DNA from: an uncultured Christensenella sp. | GTDB lineage: Bacteria; Bacillota; Clostridia; Christensenellales; Borkfalkiaceae | NCBI GenBank assembly: GCA_910586365.1 | Contig: CAJUGP010000001.1 | Location: 105,331-144,896 of the forward strand | Length of the DNA stretch: 39,566 bases | Direction: 5' to 3' | Made by a program: the position numbers and the translations under genes | Part shown: positions 16,218-23,053 of the stretch, piece after piece | Layout: each line of letters starts with the position of its first letter | Position numbering within the stretch: the stretch's first letter is position 1 | The notes under the pieces: generated by a model | Database searches by the model: none | What the model saw: only the letters and a program-made list of their open reading frames with translations | What the model was told of the DNA's origin: nothing

Positions 16218-16538
16218 GCCCGAATCCCAAAGCCGTTCGAGGTAATAAAAAAGCCGCGATTCCTCGTTGAAGATGTGCACCACGACGTCGCCGAAATCGA
16301 GCACGCCCCAACGCCCTTCGCGCAAGCCCTCCGAACGCACGGGCGTGACGCCCGCCTTTTTCAGCTCTTCCTCCACCGCGTCGCCGAGGGCGCGCACCTG
16401 CGTCGTAGACTTGCCGCTTGCGATCACGAAATAACTGCAAACGACCGTTTGATCCGCGACGTTCAGTATCACGATATCCTGCGCCTTTTTCGCCGACAGC
16501 GCTTTACAGCATAATTTACTTAGTTCGTAACTTTCCAT
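16191..16538 (-). CDS. rsfS: Ribosomal silencing factor RsfS
   Basis: A 115-residue DUF143/RsfS protein. It binds ribosomal protein L14 and blocks subunit joining when nutrients are scarce. Characteristic segments are AQDIVILNV, YFVIASGKSTTQVRALGDAVEEELKKAG, EGLREGRWGVLDFGDVVVHIF and FYYLERLW. GGGAG lies about 10 bases before the ATG at 16538. It follows nadD-yqeK, as is common in Bacillota. The final codons (ANVERYED and stop) are duplicated twice in the adjacent repeat array. Confidence 0.95.
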   Translation of the reverse strand: MESYELSKLCCKALSAKKAQDIVILNVADQTVVCSYFVIASGKSTTQVRALGDAVEEELKKAGVTPVRSEGLREGRWGVLDFGDVVVHIFNEESRLFYYLERLWDSGANVERYED

Positions 16539-16614
16539 AATTTTTTCTCCCGAATTTTTAATAGTATGTGTGATATAGTACTTGATTTTTTACCCTAAAA
16601 ACGCGCTATTTTGT

Positions 16615-16635
16615 GTTTTATGTGTGGCATAAAAC
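16615..16635. other. AT-rich palindrome between nadD-yqeK and rsfS
   Basis: GTTTTATG (16615-16622) pairs with CATAAAAC (16628-16635) around a 5-base loop. No T-run follows on the minus strand. It may be an operator or an mRNA processing or stability hairpin; the 110-base gap otherwise shows nothing clear. Confidence 0.35.
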
Positions 16636-16647
16636 TATATATGCGTT

Positions 16648-17769
16648 TTAATTTTGCGATTTGGCGTATTCATACGCTTCGTAGGTAAGCGGATAAACGG
16701 GCAAGCCGCTCTTTTGCAAATAGGCGATCTGGTGCGCGAGCGCCGCCGAAAAACAGGCGTCGAGGTCGTGATAAAACAGCGAACGCAATTCTTCGACGCC
16801 TGAAAACGAACGCCCCTCTTCGAGCAGATCGGCAAGAAAAAGCAGCTTTTCCAAAACCGTCATGTGCTTTTTTCCGCTCGTATGAAAGCGGATCGCGCCG
16901 AGTATTTCTTCGTCGTCGATTCCGAAAACATGCTCCGCCAAATACGCTCCCGTATACTGATGCAACACGGGCGCGGGCACGTCCGCGGGCGGCGTAAACC
17001 CTTTGAGCAGCGGCGAGGAAAGCGGAACGTATTTTCCGCAATCGTGCAGCGCGGAAGCAAGGATCGCTTTGCTCTCCGCTATCCCCAAACCGCGCGCGCG
17101 GCGCGCCGCCATAAGCGCAACGCGCAGACTGTGTTCGCGCCGTTCTTCCGTTTCGAGCGCAAGCGCGGGCGCAATCGCCCCGTATTGATATAAACCGCGG
17201 CTTTTGATATATGCGCCGACCGATTTATCGAGCGCCGACGCGTCTTTCCCGAACGCCAGCAACACGCGCAGATCGGTCGAGGAAACGTGCTCGCCGCAAA
17301 AGGGTATTTCGATATAATCTTTTTGAAAACGTGCGCGGAACGCCTCATGCAGTCCCGAAACGCTCTCTCCGCCCCTCGAAAAAGCCGCAAGCGTGAAGCA
17401 GGAAAGAATGTCTTCTGGATTTTTCCAAGTAAAAAAATCTTCGAGCATATCCGCGCCGACGAGAAAATAGCGCTCGGCGTCGGGATAACGCCGCGCAAAC
17501 GCGCGGCAGGTCAGAAAGGTGTAGCTCGTTCCCCCGCCCTCAATTTCGCAATCGTCCGTTTGCGCGTACGGCAATTCGAAAAAAGCAAGGCGGCACATGG
17601 CAAGGCGCGCCGCCCCGTCCGCATGCGCCCCGCTGTGTTTATGCGGCGCAACGTGCGAAGGGACGATAAACACTTTGTCGAGCGAAAGATATTCCGCCGC
17701 GGCGCGCACCGCCGCAACGTGTTCTTTGTGAACGGGATCGAACGATCCGCCGAAAATAGCGATCCTCAT
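16648..17769 (-). CDS. nadD: NadD-YqeK fusion: nicotinate-nucleotide adenylyltransferase plus HD-domain phosphohydrolase
   Basis: A 373-residue two-domain protein. Residues 1-195 are NadD, which makes nicotinate adenine dinucleotide for NAD synthesis: GGSFDPVH (7-14), the VGADMLEDFFTWKNPEDIL block (104-122) and SSTDLR (163-168). Residues 205-373 are a YqeK-type HD domain, a family that hydrolyses Ap4A: His213, HD at 242-243, His270, His296 in FHTSGKKHMT and Asp314 in FLADLLEEGR. Separate genes are usual in Bacilli; fusions are known in Clostridia. There is no Shine-Dalgarno sequence, and the promoter lies so close that the mRNA leader would be only about 6 bases. Confidence 0.93.
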   Translation of the reverse strand: MRIAIFGGSFDPVHKEHVAAVRAAAEYLSLDKVFIVPSHVAPHKHSGAHADGAARLAMCRLAFFELPYAQTDDCEIEGGGTSYTFLTCRAFARRYPDAERYFLVGADMLEDFFTWKNPEDILSCFTLAAFSRGGESVSGLHEAFRARFQKDYIEIPFCGEHVSSTDLRVLLAFGKDASALDKSVGAYIKSRGLYQYGAIAPALALETEERREHSLRVALMAARRARGLGIAESKAILASALHDCGKYVPLSSPLLKGFTPPADVPAPVLHQYTGAYLAEHVFGIDDEEILGAIRFHTSGKKHMTVLEKLLFLADLLEEGRSFSGVEELRSLFYHDLDACFSAALAHQIAYLQKSGLPVYPLTYEAYEYAKSQN

Positions 17770-17781
17770 GGTTACGCTTTC

Positions 17782-17810
17782 ATTATAATATATTTTTCCC
17801 CGCTTTGCAA
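17782..17810 (-). promoter_or_regulatory. Promoter of nadD-yqeK, near-leaderless
   Basis: Minus-strand TTGCAA (17805-17810) and TATAAT (17782-17787) have a 17-base spacer. The predicted start is near 17775, about 6 bases before the ATG. Overlapping AT-rich -10 registers further upstream cannot be excluded. Confidence 0.65.
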
Positions 17811-17846
17811 GTTTAATTTACGCTTTCCGCGTCAAAAATAAACCAC

Positions 17847-18602
17847 GTGAAAAAATTTGATTTGCCTTTGTTTCTCGATACCTGTTTTTATGCGCTTGCC
17901 GCGGGCTTTTTGAGCTTGGGGATCATGCGCTATTTCGACGTTCCGCTGCTTATCAGCATTTTCTGCGCCCTGCTCTTCGCGCTTGCCGCCGCCGCGCTGT
18001 GTTTTTTGGCAGGATACCTTTCCCACCGCCGCCGCACGGTAAGCAAAAAGGAACGCTCCGAAAAAGACGCCCTCATGCTCCACCTCGCCCTCGAAAAACC
18101 CGAACGCGTGCGCGCGCTTCTGCTGCAAGCCTGCCTTGCCGACGGCAAAGAAACCTCGTTGCAGGGCGACGCTTTGACGGCGGACGGCATGCCTCTGCTG
18201 CCCCTGTTCCGTCTCGAACCCGTTTCCGCCGACGCGGCGGCGCATTTTTTGCGCGATTACGGCGAAGAGTCCTTCTGCATCGTCTGCAATTCCTTAACGC
18301 CCGAGGCGGAAAAGCTGCTGCTCTCGTTCGGGAAAACCGCTCTGCGCGGCGACGAGGTTTACGCCTTGCTCAAAAGAACGGAGACCTACCCCGAAAAACT
18401 CATCTGCTCGGAAATCCCCCGCAAGACGGTGAAAACAAAATTCCGCGCCGCGTTTTCCAAAAAAAACGCCCGCCCTTTTTTCGCGGGCGGACTCTTTCTC
18501 CTCGTTATGAGTCTTTTCGTGCTCTTCCCCGTATATTATCTGATCACGGGCGCATCGCTCATGATCACCGCCGTGCTCGTCCGCGCCGTCGGTTACGCGT
18601 AA
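17847..18602 (+). CDS. Four-helix membrane protein of unknown function
   Basis: A 251-residue protein, read from a GTG. Two N-terminal hydrophobic helices (about 9-27 and 33-56) and two C-terminal ones (about 208-226 and 229-247) enclose a soluble domain of about 140 residues. The soluble part has an ordered alternation of helices and strands (MLHLALEKPERVRALLLQACL, SFCIVCNSLTPEAEKLLLSFG, GDEVYALLKRTETYPEKL). I do not recognise it; the helix pairs could dock a cytoplasmic enzyme-like domain on the membrane. No Shine-Dalgarno is seen, so the start is uncertain. It converges with glpK, with one base between the stops. Confidence 0.6.
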   Translation: MKKFDLPLFLDTCFYALAAGFLSLGIMRYFDVPLLISIFCALLFALAAAALCFLAGYLSHRRRTVSKKERSEKDALMLHLALEKPERVRALLLQACLADGKETSLQGDALTADGMPLLPLFRLEPVSADAAAHFLRDYGEESFCIVCNSLTPEAEKLLLSFGKTALRGDEVYALLKRTETYPEKLICSEIPRKTVKTKFRAAFSKKNARPFFAGGLFLLVMSLFVLFPVYYLITGASLMITAVLVRAVGYA

Positions 18603-18603
18603 C

Positions 18604-20067
18604 TCAGCTCATCGCGCGCGAAACGGCTTTTTGATACTGCGCGTAGAGCGCCGCATATTTTTCCCGTTCGGGCGAAGGCGTAAAAACGCGTTCGGAAACG
18701 CGCCGCGCGGCGATCTCCCGTTCGTCGGTCAGTCCCAACGACAGCGCGCACGCGAACGCCGCGCCGAGCGCCGTGCTCTCGCGCTGGGCGGGACGGTCGA
18801 CCGACGCGCCGAGGACGTCCGATTGAAATTGCATTAAAAAATCGTTTGCCGACGCGCCGCCGTCGCACCGCACACACGAAAGGCAAAGCCCGCTGTCGCG
18901 CTCCATGCACGCGGCAAGCTCTTTGGCGTTAAACGCGATACTCTCCAACACGGCGCGCGTCATGTGCGCGCGCGTCGTCCCGCGCGTAATGCCGCAAAAC
19001 AGCGCCCGCGCATCCGCATCCCAATGCGGCGCGCCCAAGCCCGTAAACGCGGGAACGAAATACACGCCGCCGCTGTTTTCTACGCTGCACGCAAGCCGTT
19101 CGCTCTCCGCGCTTGTTTCAAAAAAGCCCAATCCGTCGCGCAGCCACTGCACGCAGGAGCCTGCATTGAACGCGCTTCCTTCCAACGCATACGTTACTTT
19201 TCCGTTTACGGCGCATCCGATCGTGGAAAGCAGCCCCTCTCGCGGACGGACGCACTTCTCGCCCGTGTGAAAGAGCAGAAACAATCCCGTTCCGTACGTG
19301 ATCTTCCCCTCGCCCGCATGCAAACAGGCTTGTCCGAACAGCGCCGCCTGCTGATCGCCCATCACCCCCGCGACGGGAATCTCCGCGCCGCCCGCGCGCA
19401 TGACGCCGAAATGCGCGTCGCAAGGCATGGGACGCGGCAGAATTTCCGTCGGAACGGAAAAATAATCGCAAAGCGTTTTATCCCAGCATAATTTACGGAT
19501 ATCGAAAAGCATGGTGCGCGAAGCGTTGGTGTAATCGGTTGCAAATTCGCCCGTAAATTTATACAGAAGATAGCTATCCACCGTGCCGGCGCAAAGCCTG
19601 CCCCGATTTAACAGCGTTTTGGGCTGCTCGCAGTTGTCGAGCAGCCATTTTATTTTGCTTGCCGAAAAATACGCGTCGGGCACCAACCCGGTTACGGCGG
19701 CGATGCGCTCGCGCACTTCCTGTTCGATCGCCGCGCAAAAAGCGCTCGTGCGGCGGCACTGCCACACAACGGCAGGCGCGGCAGGTTCGCCCGTAACGCG
19801 GTCCCAAAGCACGATCGTTTCGCGCTGATTGGCGATCCCGATGCCCGCCACGTTCTCCGCGCCCGCGAACGCAATGCAGTCGTTGAGCGCATAAGCGGCT
19901 TTATAATATATCTCGTTGGCGTCTTGCTCCACCCAGCCGCTTTGCGGAAAGCTCTGACAAACATCCTGCTGCGCGCCGTGGACGAAAAGATTTTTTTGTA
20001 TATCGTACACGAACGCGCGCACGCTCGTCGTGCCTGCGTCGAGCGCAATGACGTATTTCTTTTTCAA
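18604..20067 (-). CDS. glpK: Glycerol kinase
   Basis: A 487-residue FGGY-family kinase that phosphorylates glycerol to glycerol-3-phosphate. It shows the N-terminal ATP-site strand YVIALDAGTTSVRAFVYD, GWVEQDANEI, IANQRETIVLWDRVTGEP, GDQQAALFGQACLHAGEGKITYGTG and GGASANDFLMQFQSDVLG. It starts at TTG (20067), supported by AAGGGGTC 7 bases upstream and by the immediate start of the ATPase fold. It lies 17 bases after the DUF2207 gene, so it is probably read from the lemA promoter. No glpF, glpD or PTS gene is adjacent. The sequence is somewhat divergent; another polyol kinase is less likely. Confidence 0.9.
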   Translation of the reverse strand: MKKKYVIALDAGTTSVRAFVYDIQKNLFVHGAQQDVCQSFPQSGWVEQDANEIYYKAAYALNDCIAFAGAENVAGIGIANQRETIVLWDRVTGEPAAPAVVWQCRRTSAFCAAIEQEVRERIAAVTGLVPDAYFSASKIKWLLDNCEQPKTLLNRGRLCAGTVDSYLLYKFTGEFATDYTNASRTMLFDIRKLCWDKTLCDYFSVPTEILPRPMPCDAHFGVMRAGGAEIPVAGVMGDQQAALFGQACLHAGEGKITYGTGLFLLFHTGEKCVRPREGLLSTIGCAVNGKVTYALEGSAFNAGSCVQWLRDGLGFFETSAESERLACSVENSGGVYFVPAFTGLGAPHWDADARALFCGITRGTTRAHMTRAVLESIAFNAKELAACMERDSGLCLSCVRCDGGASANDFLMQFQSDVLGASVDRPAQRESTALGAAFACALSLGLTDEREIAARRVSERVFTPSPEREKYAALYAQYQKAVSRAMS

Positions 20068-20084
20068 CGCTTGACCCCTTTTGT

Positions 20085-22010
20085 TTAACAGCCTCTTCCG
20101 CCGCCTCCGCCGAAGCCGCCGCCCCCGAATCCTCCGCCGAAGCCGCCGCCGAAGCCGCCCGATTTTCCGCCCGAGGACGAAGGACGCGACACGGCTGCAT
20201 GCGCGAACGAGCGCGCGAAATTGCGGGAAAGCGAATTCCAGATCATGAAGTTCAGGAGCACGTCCCCTGCCGAGTAGTGCATATACGAAGGCGGCGCCAT
20301 ATCCAGCCCCTCGAACTTATCCGACCACTCCTTCGTCACGCCGAGCACCTGCGCATAAGGCAGAATTTTATAAAACAGCTCGGGCTGTTCGCGCAGCATG
20401 AATGCGATTTTATCCTTTTCCGTCACGCGGATAAACTCTTTGAAACCGAGAATTTCACCGAGCTGCTCGCTGTATTTTTTCGTACGCGTCAGGAACGTGC
20501 CGCTCACCAGACCCGCCGCCGCGGAAAACAGCACGATAAGCATCTTGGTCGTAAAGCCGAATGCGGCGCAATCGAAGATTGAAAAGAACAGCCCGACGGC
20601 AGTGCCGATAACCGCCCCCGCCAGCGCGCACAGCACGACAAGCGGCTTCTTCCATTTGAACGACCGCTCCATGGCGATTGTCGATCCGAACGCCGCGGCG
20701 CCGAACGCGAACAAGGCGCCTATGATCATGATAAAGTAGACGTATCCGCCGCCCACGAAAAAGAGCGGATAGAGAATGGAGAACCCGCCCAAAAACAGCA
20801 CGGCGAGCAAGCCGCAGAAAAAAGTAAACCAGCCGCTTCTGCGCTTTTGATACATATGCGCGCCCTGCGCGTCGACAAGCGCTTTGACCGATTGGCTTGT
20901 TTTGTAAAACGAGTTGGTCAGCGACGAGATTTTTACGCTTTCGCGGTTACGGAACAGTCCTTCGTAAAAGGCAGTCACGTACTGCGGCAAGCCGTCGTCC
21001 AACGGTTTTTCGCTTTTGTAGAGGGTGGGATCGTCTTTATCTTCCGAAAAATCGATGGCAAGATACCCTTCCGCCGCAAGATAAAACACGAGCGCGCCCA
21101 AATCTTCGCTGTCCACTGTGTTATCGATGAGCTTGCCCATGAGCAGCGGGTCCATTTTGTCGGGCGCGGACAGATTGACCGTTTTCACGATCATCGGCTG
21201 GCGGCAGCACAAAAGCTTGATCGCAACGGCAAGCAATACGACAACCGCGCCGAGCGCAACCGCCCAAACGATCGACGGATCGAAATTCTTGCCCAACACC
21301 CCCGCGTCGAATTTCAGATCGAGCGTAATGCCGGGCGCAACGCGATTACCCTGCGCGTCCGTATACTGCCTTAGCAAGTCGGATGCGGTAAGGGTCAGCA
21401 CGTTGCCTTCTTGCTCAATTTTCACGCCGCAAGCGTTTTCTTCCGTTTTCTTTTTGCCCGAATAGACTTTATAAGCCTGCAACCCTTCGGGAACGGCGAT
21501 CCTGCCCGTATATTGCATAACATCCGTCTGCCAACCGAATCCGAGCACGTCGAGCGGAGCATAGCCTTCTTCCGCCAAAGCGGGAAACAAGAGATCGTAA
21601 GTCAGCGTGTAGGTGCGCGTCTGTCCGCGCACAAGCCCCTCTCCGCGCAGATAATAGCAAAGGAAACCGTCCTCGTTTTCCAAATAGGGCGAAAAATCGG
21701 AGTGATCGCACGTCGCTTTCAAATTTTTATAACGCATGCCGCCGCCGAGCGGAAAATCGCGGATGATCCCGTGACTGTCGTACCCCGAAAACTCCGCCGT
21801 GATCGTTTCTTTTACCGACAGAGCGCGGCTGCGGGAAAGCTCCGCCTCGAACGTATAATTCACGATCGTGTAATCATACGCGCCGTAATTGTAATTCGTT
21901 TCGGCGGACGCCGAAACGGGCGGGATCATCCATCCCGCCCACAACGCAAAGGCAAAGACCGCCGCGATTAAGGCGGCGAGTCCCGCTTTCAGCTTAAAAG
22001 CCTTTTTCAT
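20085..22010 (-). CDS. DUF2207 membrane protein with Gly-rich tail
   Basis: A 641-residue protein with a signal peptide (KLKAGLAALIAAVFAFALWAGW, cleaved after SASA). An extracellular DUF2207 beta domain follows (YTIVNYTFEAELSRSRALSVKETITAEFSG, HGIIRDFPLGGGMRY). A hydrophobic helix near 270-290, a cytoplasmic domain and further helices come next, ending in a GGGFGGGFGGGGFGGGGG tail. This layout (compare YciQ-like proteins) commonly pairs with LemA, as here. The ATG at 22010, 7 bases after lemA, is preferred over an upstream one at 22067 because GAGGAA precedes it and the signal peptide starts there. Function in the envelope is not established. Confidence 0.88.
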   Translation of the reverse strand: MKKAFKLKAGLAALIAAVFAFALWAGWMIPPVSASAETNYNYGAYDYTIVNYTFEAELSRSRALSVKETITAEFSGYDSHGIIRDFPLGGGMRYKNLKATCDHSDFSPYLENEDGFLCYYLRGEGLVRGQTRTYTLTYDLLFPALAEEGYAPLDVLGFGWQTDVMQYTGRIAVPEGLQAYKVYSGKKKTEENACGVKIEQEGNVLTLTASDLLRQYTDAQGNRVAPGITLDLKFDAGVLGKNFDPSIVWAVALGAVVVLLAVAIKLLCCRQPMIVKTVNLSAPDKMDPLLMGKLIDNTVDSEDLGALVFYLAAEGYLAIDFSEDKDDPTLYKSEKPLDDGLPQYVTAFYEGLFRNRESVKISSLTNSFYKTSQSVKALVDAQGAHMYQKRRSGWFTFFCGLLAVLFLGGFSILYPLFFVGGGYVYFIMIIGALFAFGAAAFGSTIAMERSFKWKKPLVVLCALAGAVIGTAVGLFFSIFDCAAFGFTTKMLIVLFSAAAGLVSGTFLTRTKKYSEQLGEILGFKEFIRVTEKDKIAFMLREQPELFYKILPYAQVLGVTKEWSDKFEGLDMAPPSYMHYSAGDVLLNFMIWNSLSRNFARSFAHAAVSRPSSSGGKSGGFGGGFGGGFGGGGFGGGGGRGC

Positions 22011-22017
22011 AAATTCC

Positions 22018-22611
22018 TCAGAAAGATACTTTAACGTTCTGACGTTCTTCCGCCAATTCCACTTCAAAGAACGCGCGTTTTTCCAATCTCATTTTCCGCG
22101 CAACGATGCACGAAGGGAAGAGCACGAGATAGGTGTTGTATTCCTTTACCGTACCGTTATAGTAACGGCGGCTGCGCTCGATTTCGCCTTCGATCTCGGT
22201 AAGCTGATGCTGCAGCGACATGAAGTTCGCGTTCGCCTTCAAATCGGGATAATCTTCGCGCGTGGCGGTAAGAAAACGGCTGAGCGACGCGGTAAGCGCC
22301 TTTTCCGCCTCGATCTTATCGTTCCCCGTTGCAACGAGCGCAACCTGACGCGCTTTGATCACGGCGGACATCGTTTCGCTTTCGTGCTTCGCATAACCTT
22401 TGACCGTTTCGACTAAGTTGGGAATGAGATCGTAACGTTTTTTCAGAAAAATGTCGATCGTCGACCAAGCTTCGTCCACCGCCGTCGTAAGGCGCATAAG
22501 CTTATTGCGCGCGCAGATCCACCAAATCACAAAGATCAGCAACAGGACGGCAACCGCACCGACGGCAATGCCGACGATCGCGCCCGTACCGAGCAAAAGA
22601 GTGTTTAACAT
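22018..22611 (-). CDS. lemA: LemA family protein
   Basis: A 197-residue LemA-fold protein: one N-terminal membrane helix (about 8-30), then a helical bundle with the family blocks NKLMRLTTAVDEAWSTIDIFLKKRYDLIPNLVETVKGY, MSLQHQLTEIEGEIERSRRYYN and VKEYNTYLVLFPS. The ATG at 22611 has GGAGG 7 bases upstream and is preferred over the one at 22623. It heads an apparent lemA-DUF2207-glpK unit. The molecular role is unresolved; the conserved pairing with DUF2207 suggests they act together. Confidence 0.93.
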   Translation of the reverse strand: MLNTLLLGTGAIVGIAVGAVAVLLLIFVIWWICARNKLMRLTTAVDEAWSTIDIFLKKRYDLIPNLVETVKGYAKHESETMSAVIKARQVALVATGNDKIEAEKALTASLSRFLTATREDYPDLKANANFMSLQHQLTEIEGEIERSRRYYNGTVKEYNTYLVLFPSCIVARKMRLEKRAFFEVELAEERQNVKVSF

Positions 22612-22640
22612 AATTTCCTCCAAGTTGATTGTTTACGTAT

Positions 22641-22669
22641 ATTATATAACACTTTTTGCGCAATTTCAA
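22641..22669 (-). promoter_or_regulatory. Promoter of lemA unit
   Basis: Minus-strand TTGAAA (22664-22669) and TATAAT (22641-22646) have a 17-base spacer, with the predicted start about 23 bases before the lemA ATG. It is bounded upstream by the repeat array. Confidence 0.75.
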
Positions 22670-22703
22670 CCGTTTGAAGAAAAATTTGTTAAGATTCTTC
22701 GGT

Positions 22704-23048
22704 TGCAATCCCCCCCTGCGCTGCGCGCATCCCCCCTTTCACAAGGGGGGCTTTTCGCCTCATTGCGTCCCCCTTGCAAAAGGGGCTTTTCGCCTCATTG
22801 CGTCCCCTTGCAAAAGGGGGCTTTTCGCCTCATTGCGTCCCCTTGCAAAAGAAGGCTTTTCGCCTCATTGCGTCCCCCTTGCAAAAGAGGGATTGCCGCC
22901 TCATTGCGTCCCCCTTGTGAAAGGGGGCTTTTCGCCTTATTGCGTCACCTTGTAAAAGAGGGATTGCCGCCTCATTGCGTCCCCCTTGTGAAAGAGGGAT
23001 TGCCGCCTCATTGCGTCCCCCTTGTGAAAGGGGGATTAAGGGGGATTG
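22704..23048. repeat. Array of 35-36-base tandem hairpin repeats after clpB
   Basis: Eight unit starts at 22761, 22796, 22831, 22866, 22902, 22938, 22973 and 23009, plus a leading half unit. Each unit is roughly CATTGCGTCCCCCTTGCAAA followed by AGGGGGCTTTTCGCCT, so each holds a small C-run/G-run hairpin. Variants alternate between GGCTTTTCGCC and GGATTGCCGCC endings. There is no unique spacer between units. A fragment resembling the other repeat family (AAGATTCTTCGG, 22691-22702) adjoins the left end. The array fills the gap between the lemA promoter and the clpB stop and gives rise to artefact reading frames. Confidence 0.85.
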
Positions 23049-23053
23049 TAGCC

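Noticed and set aside
15961..16270. Plus-strand frames with repeated FVMLSEAETSILVALDVR peptides
   Set aside because: They are translations of the palindromic repeat array and run antisense into rsfS; no ribosome binding site.
22704..23048. Possible CRISPR array after clpB
   Set aside because: The 35-36-base units follow one another with no unique spacers, contain variable copies of the same hairpin, and no cas gene is present.
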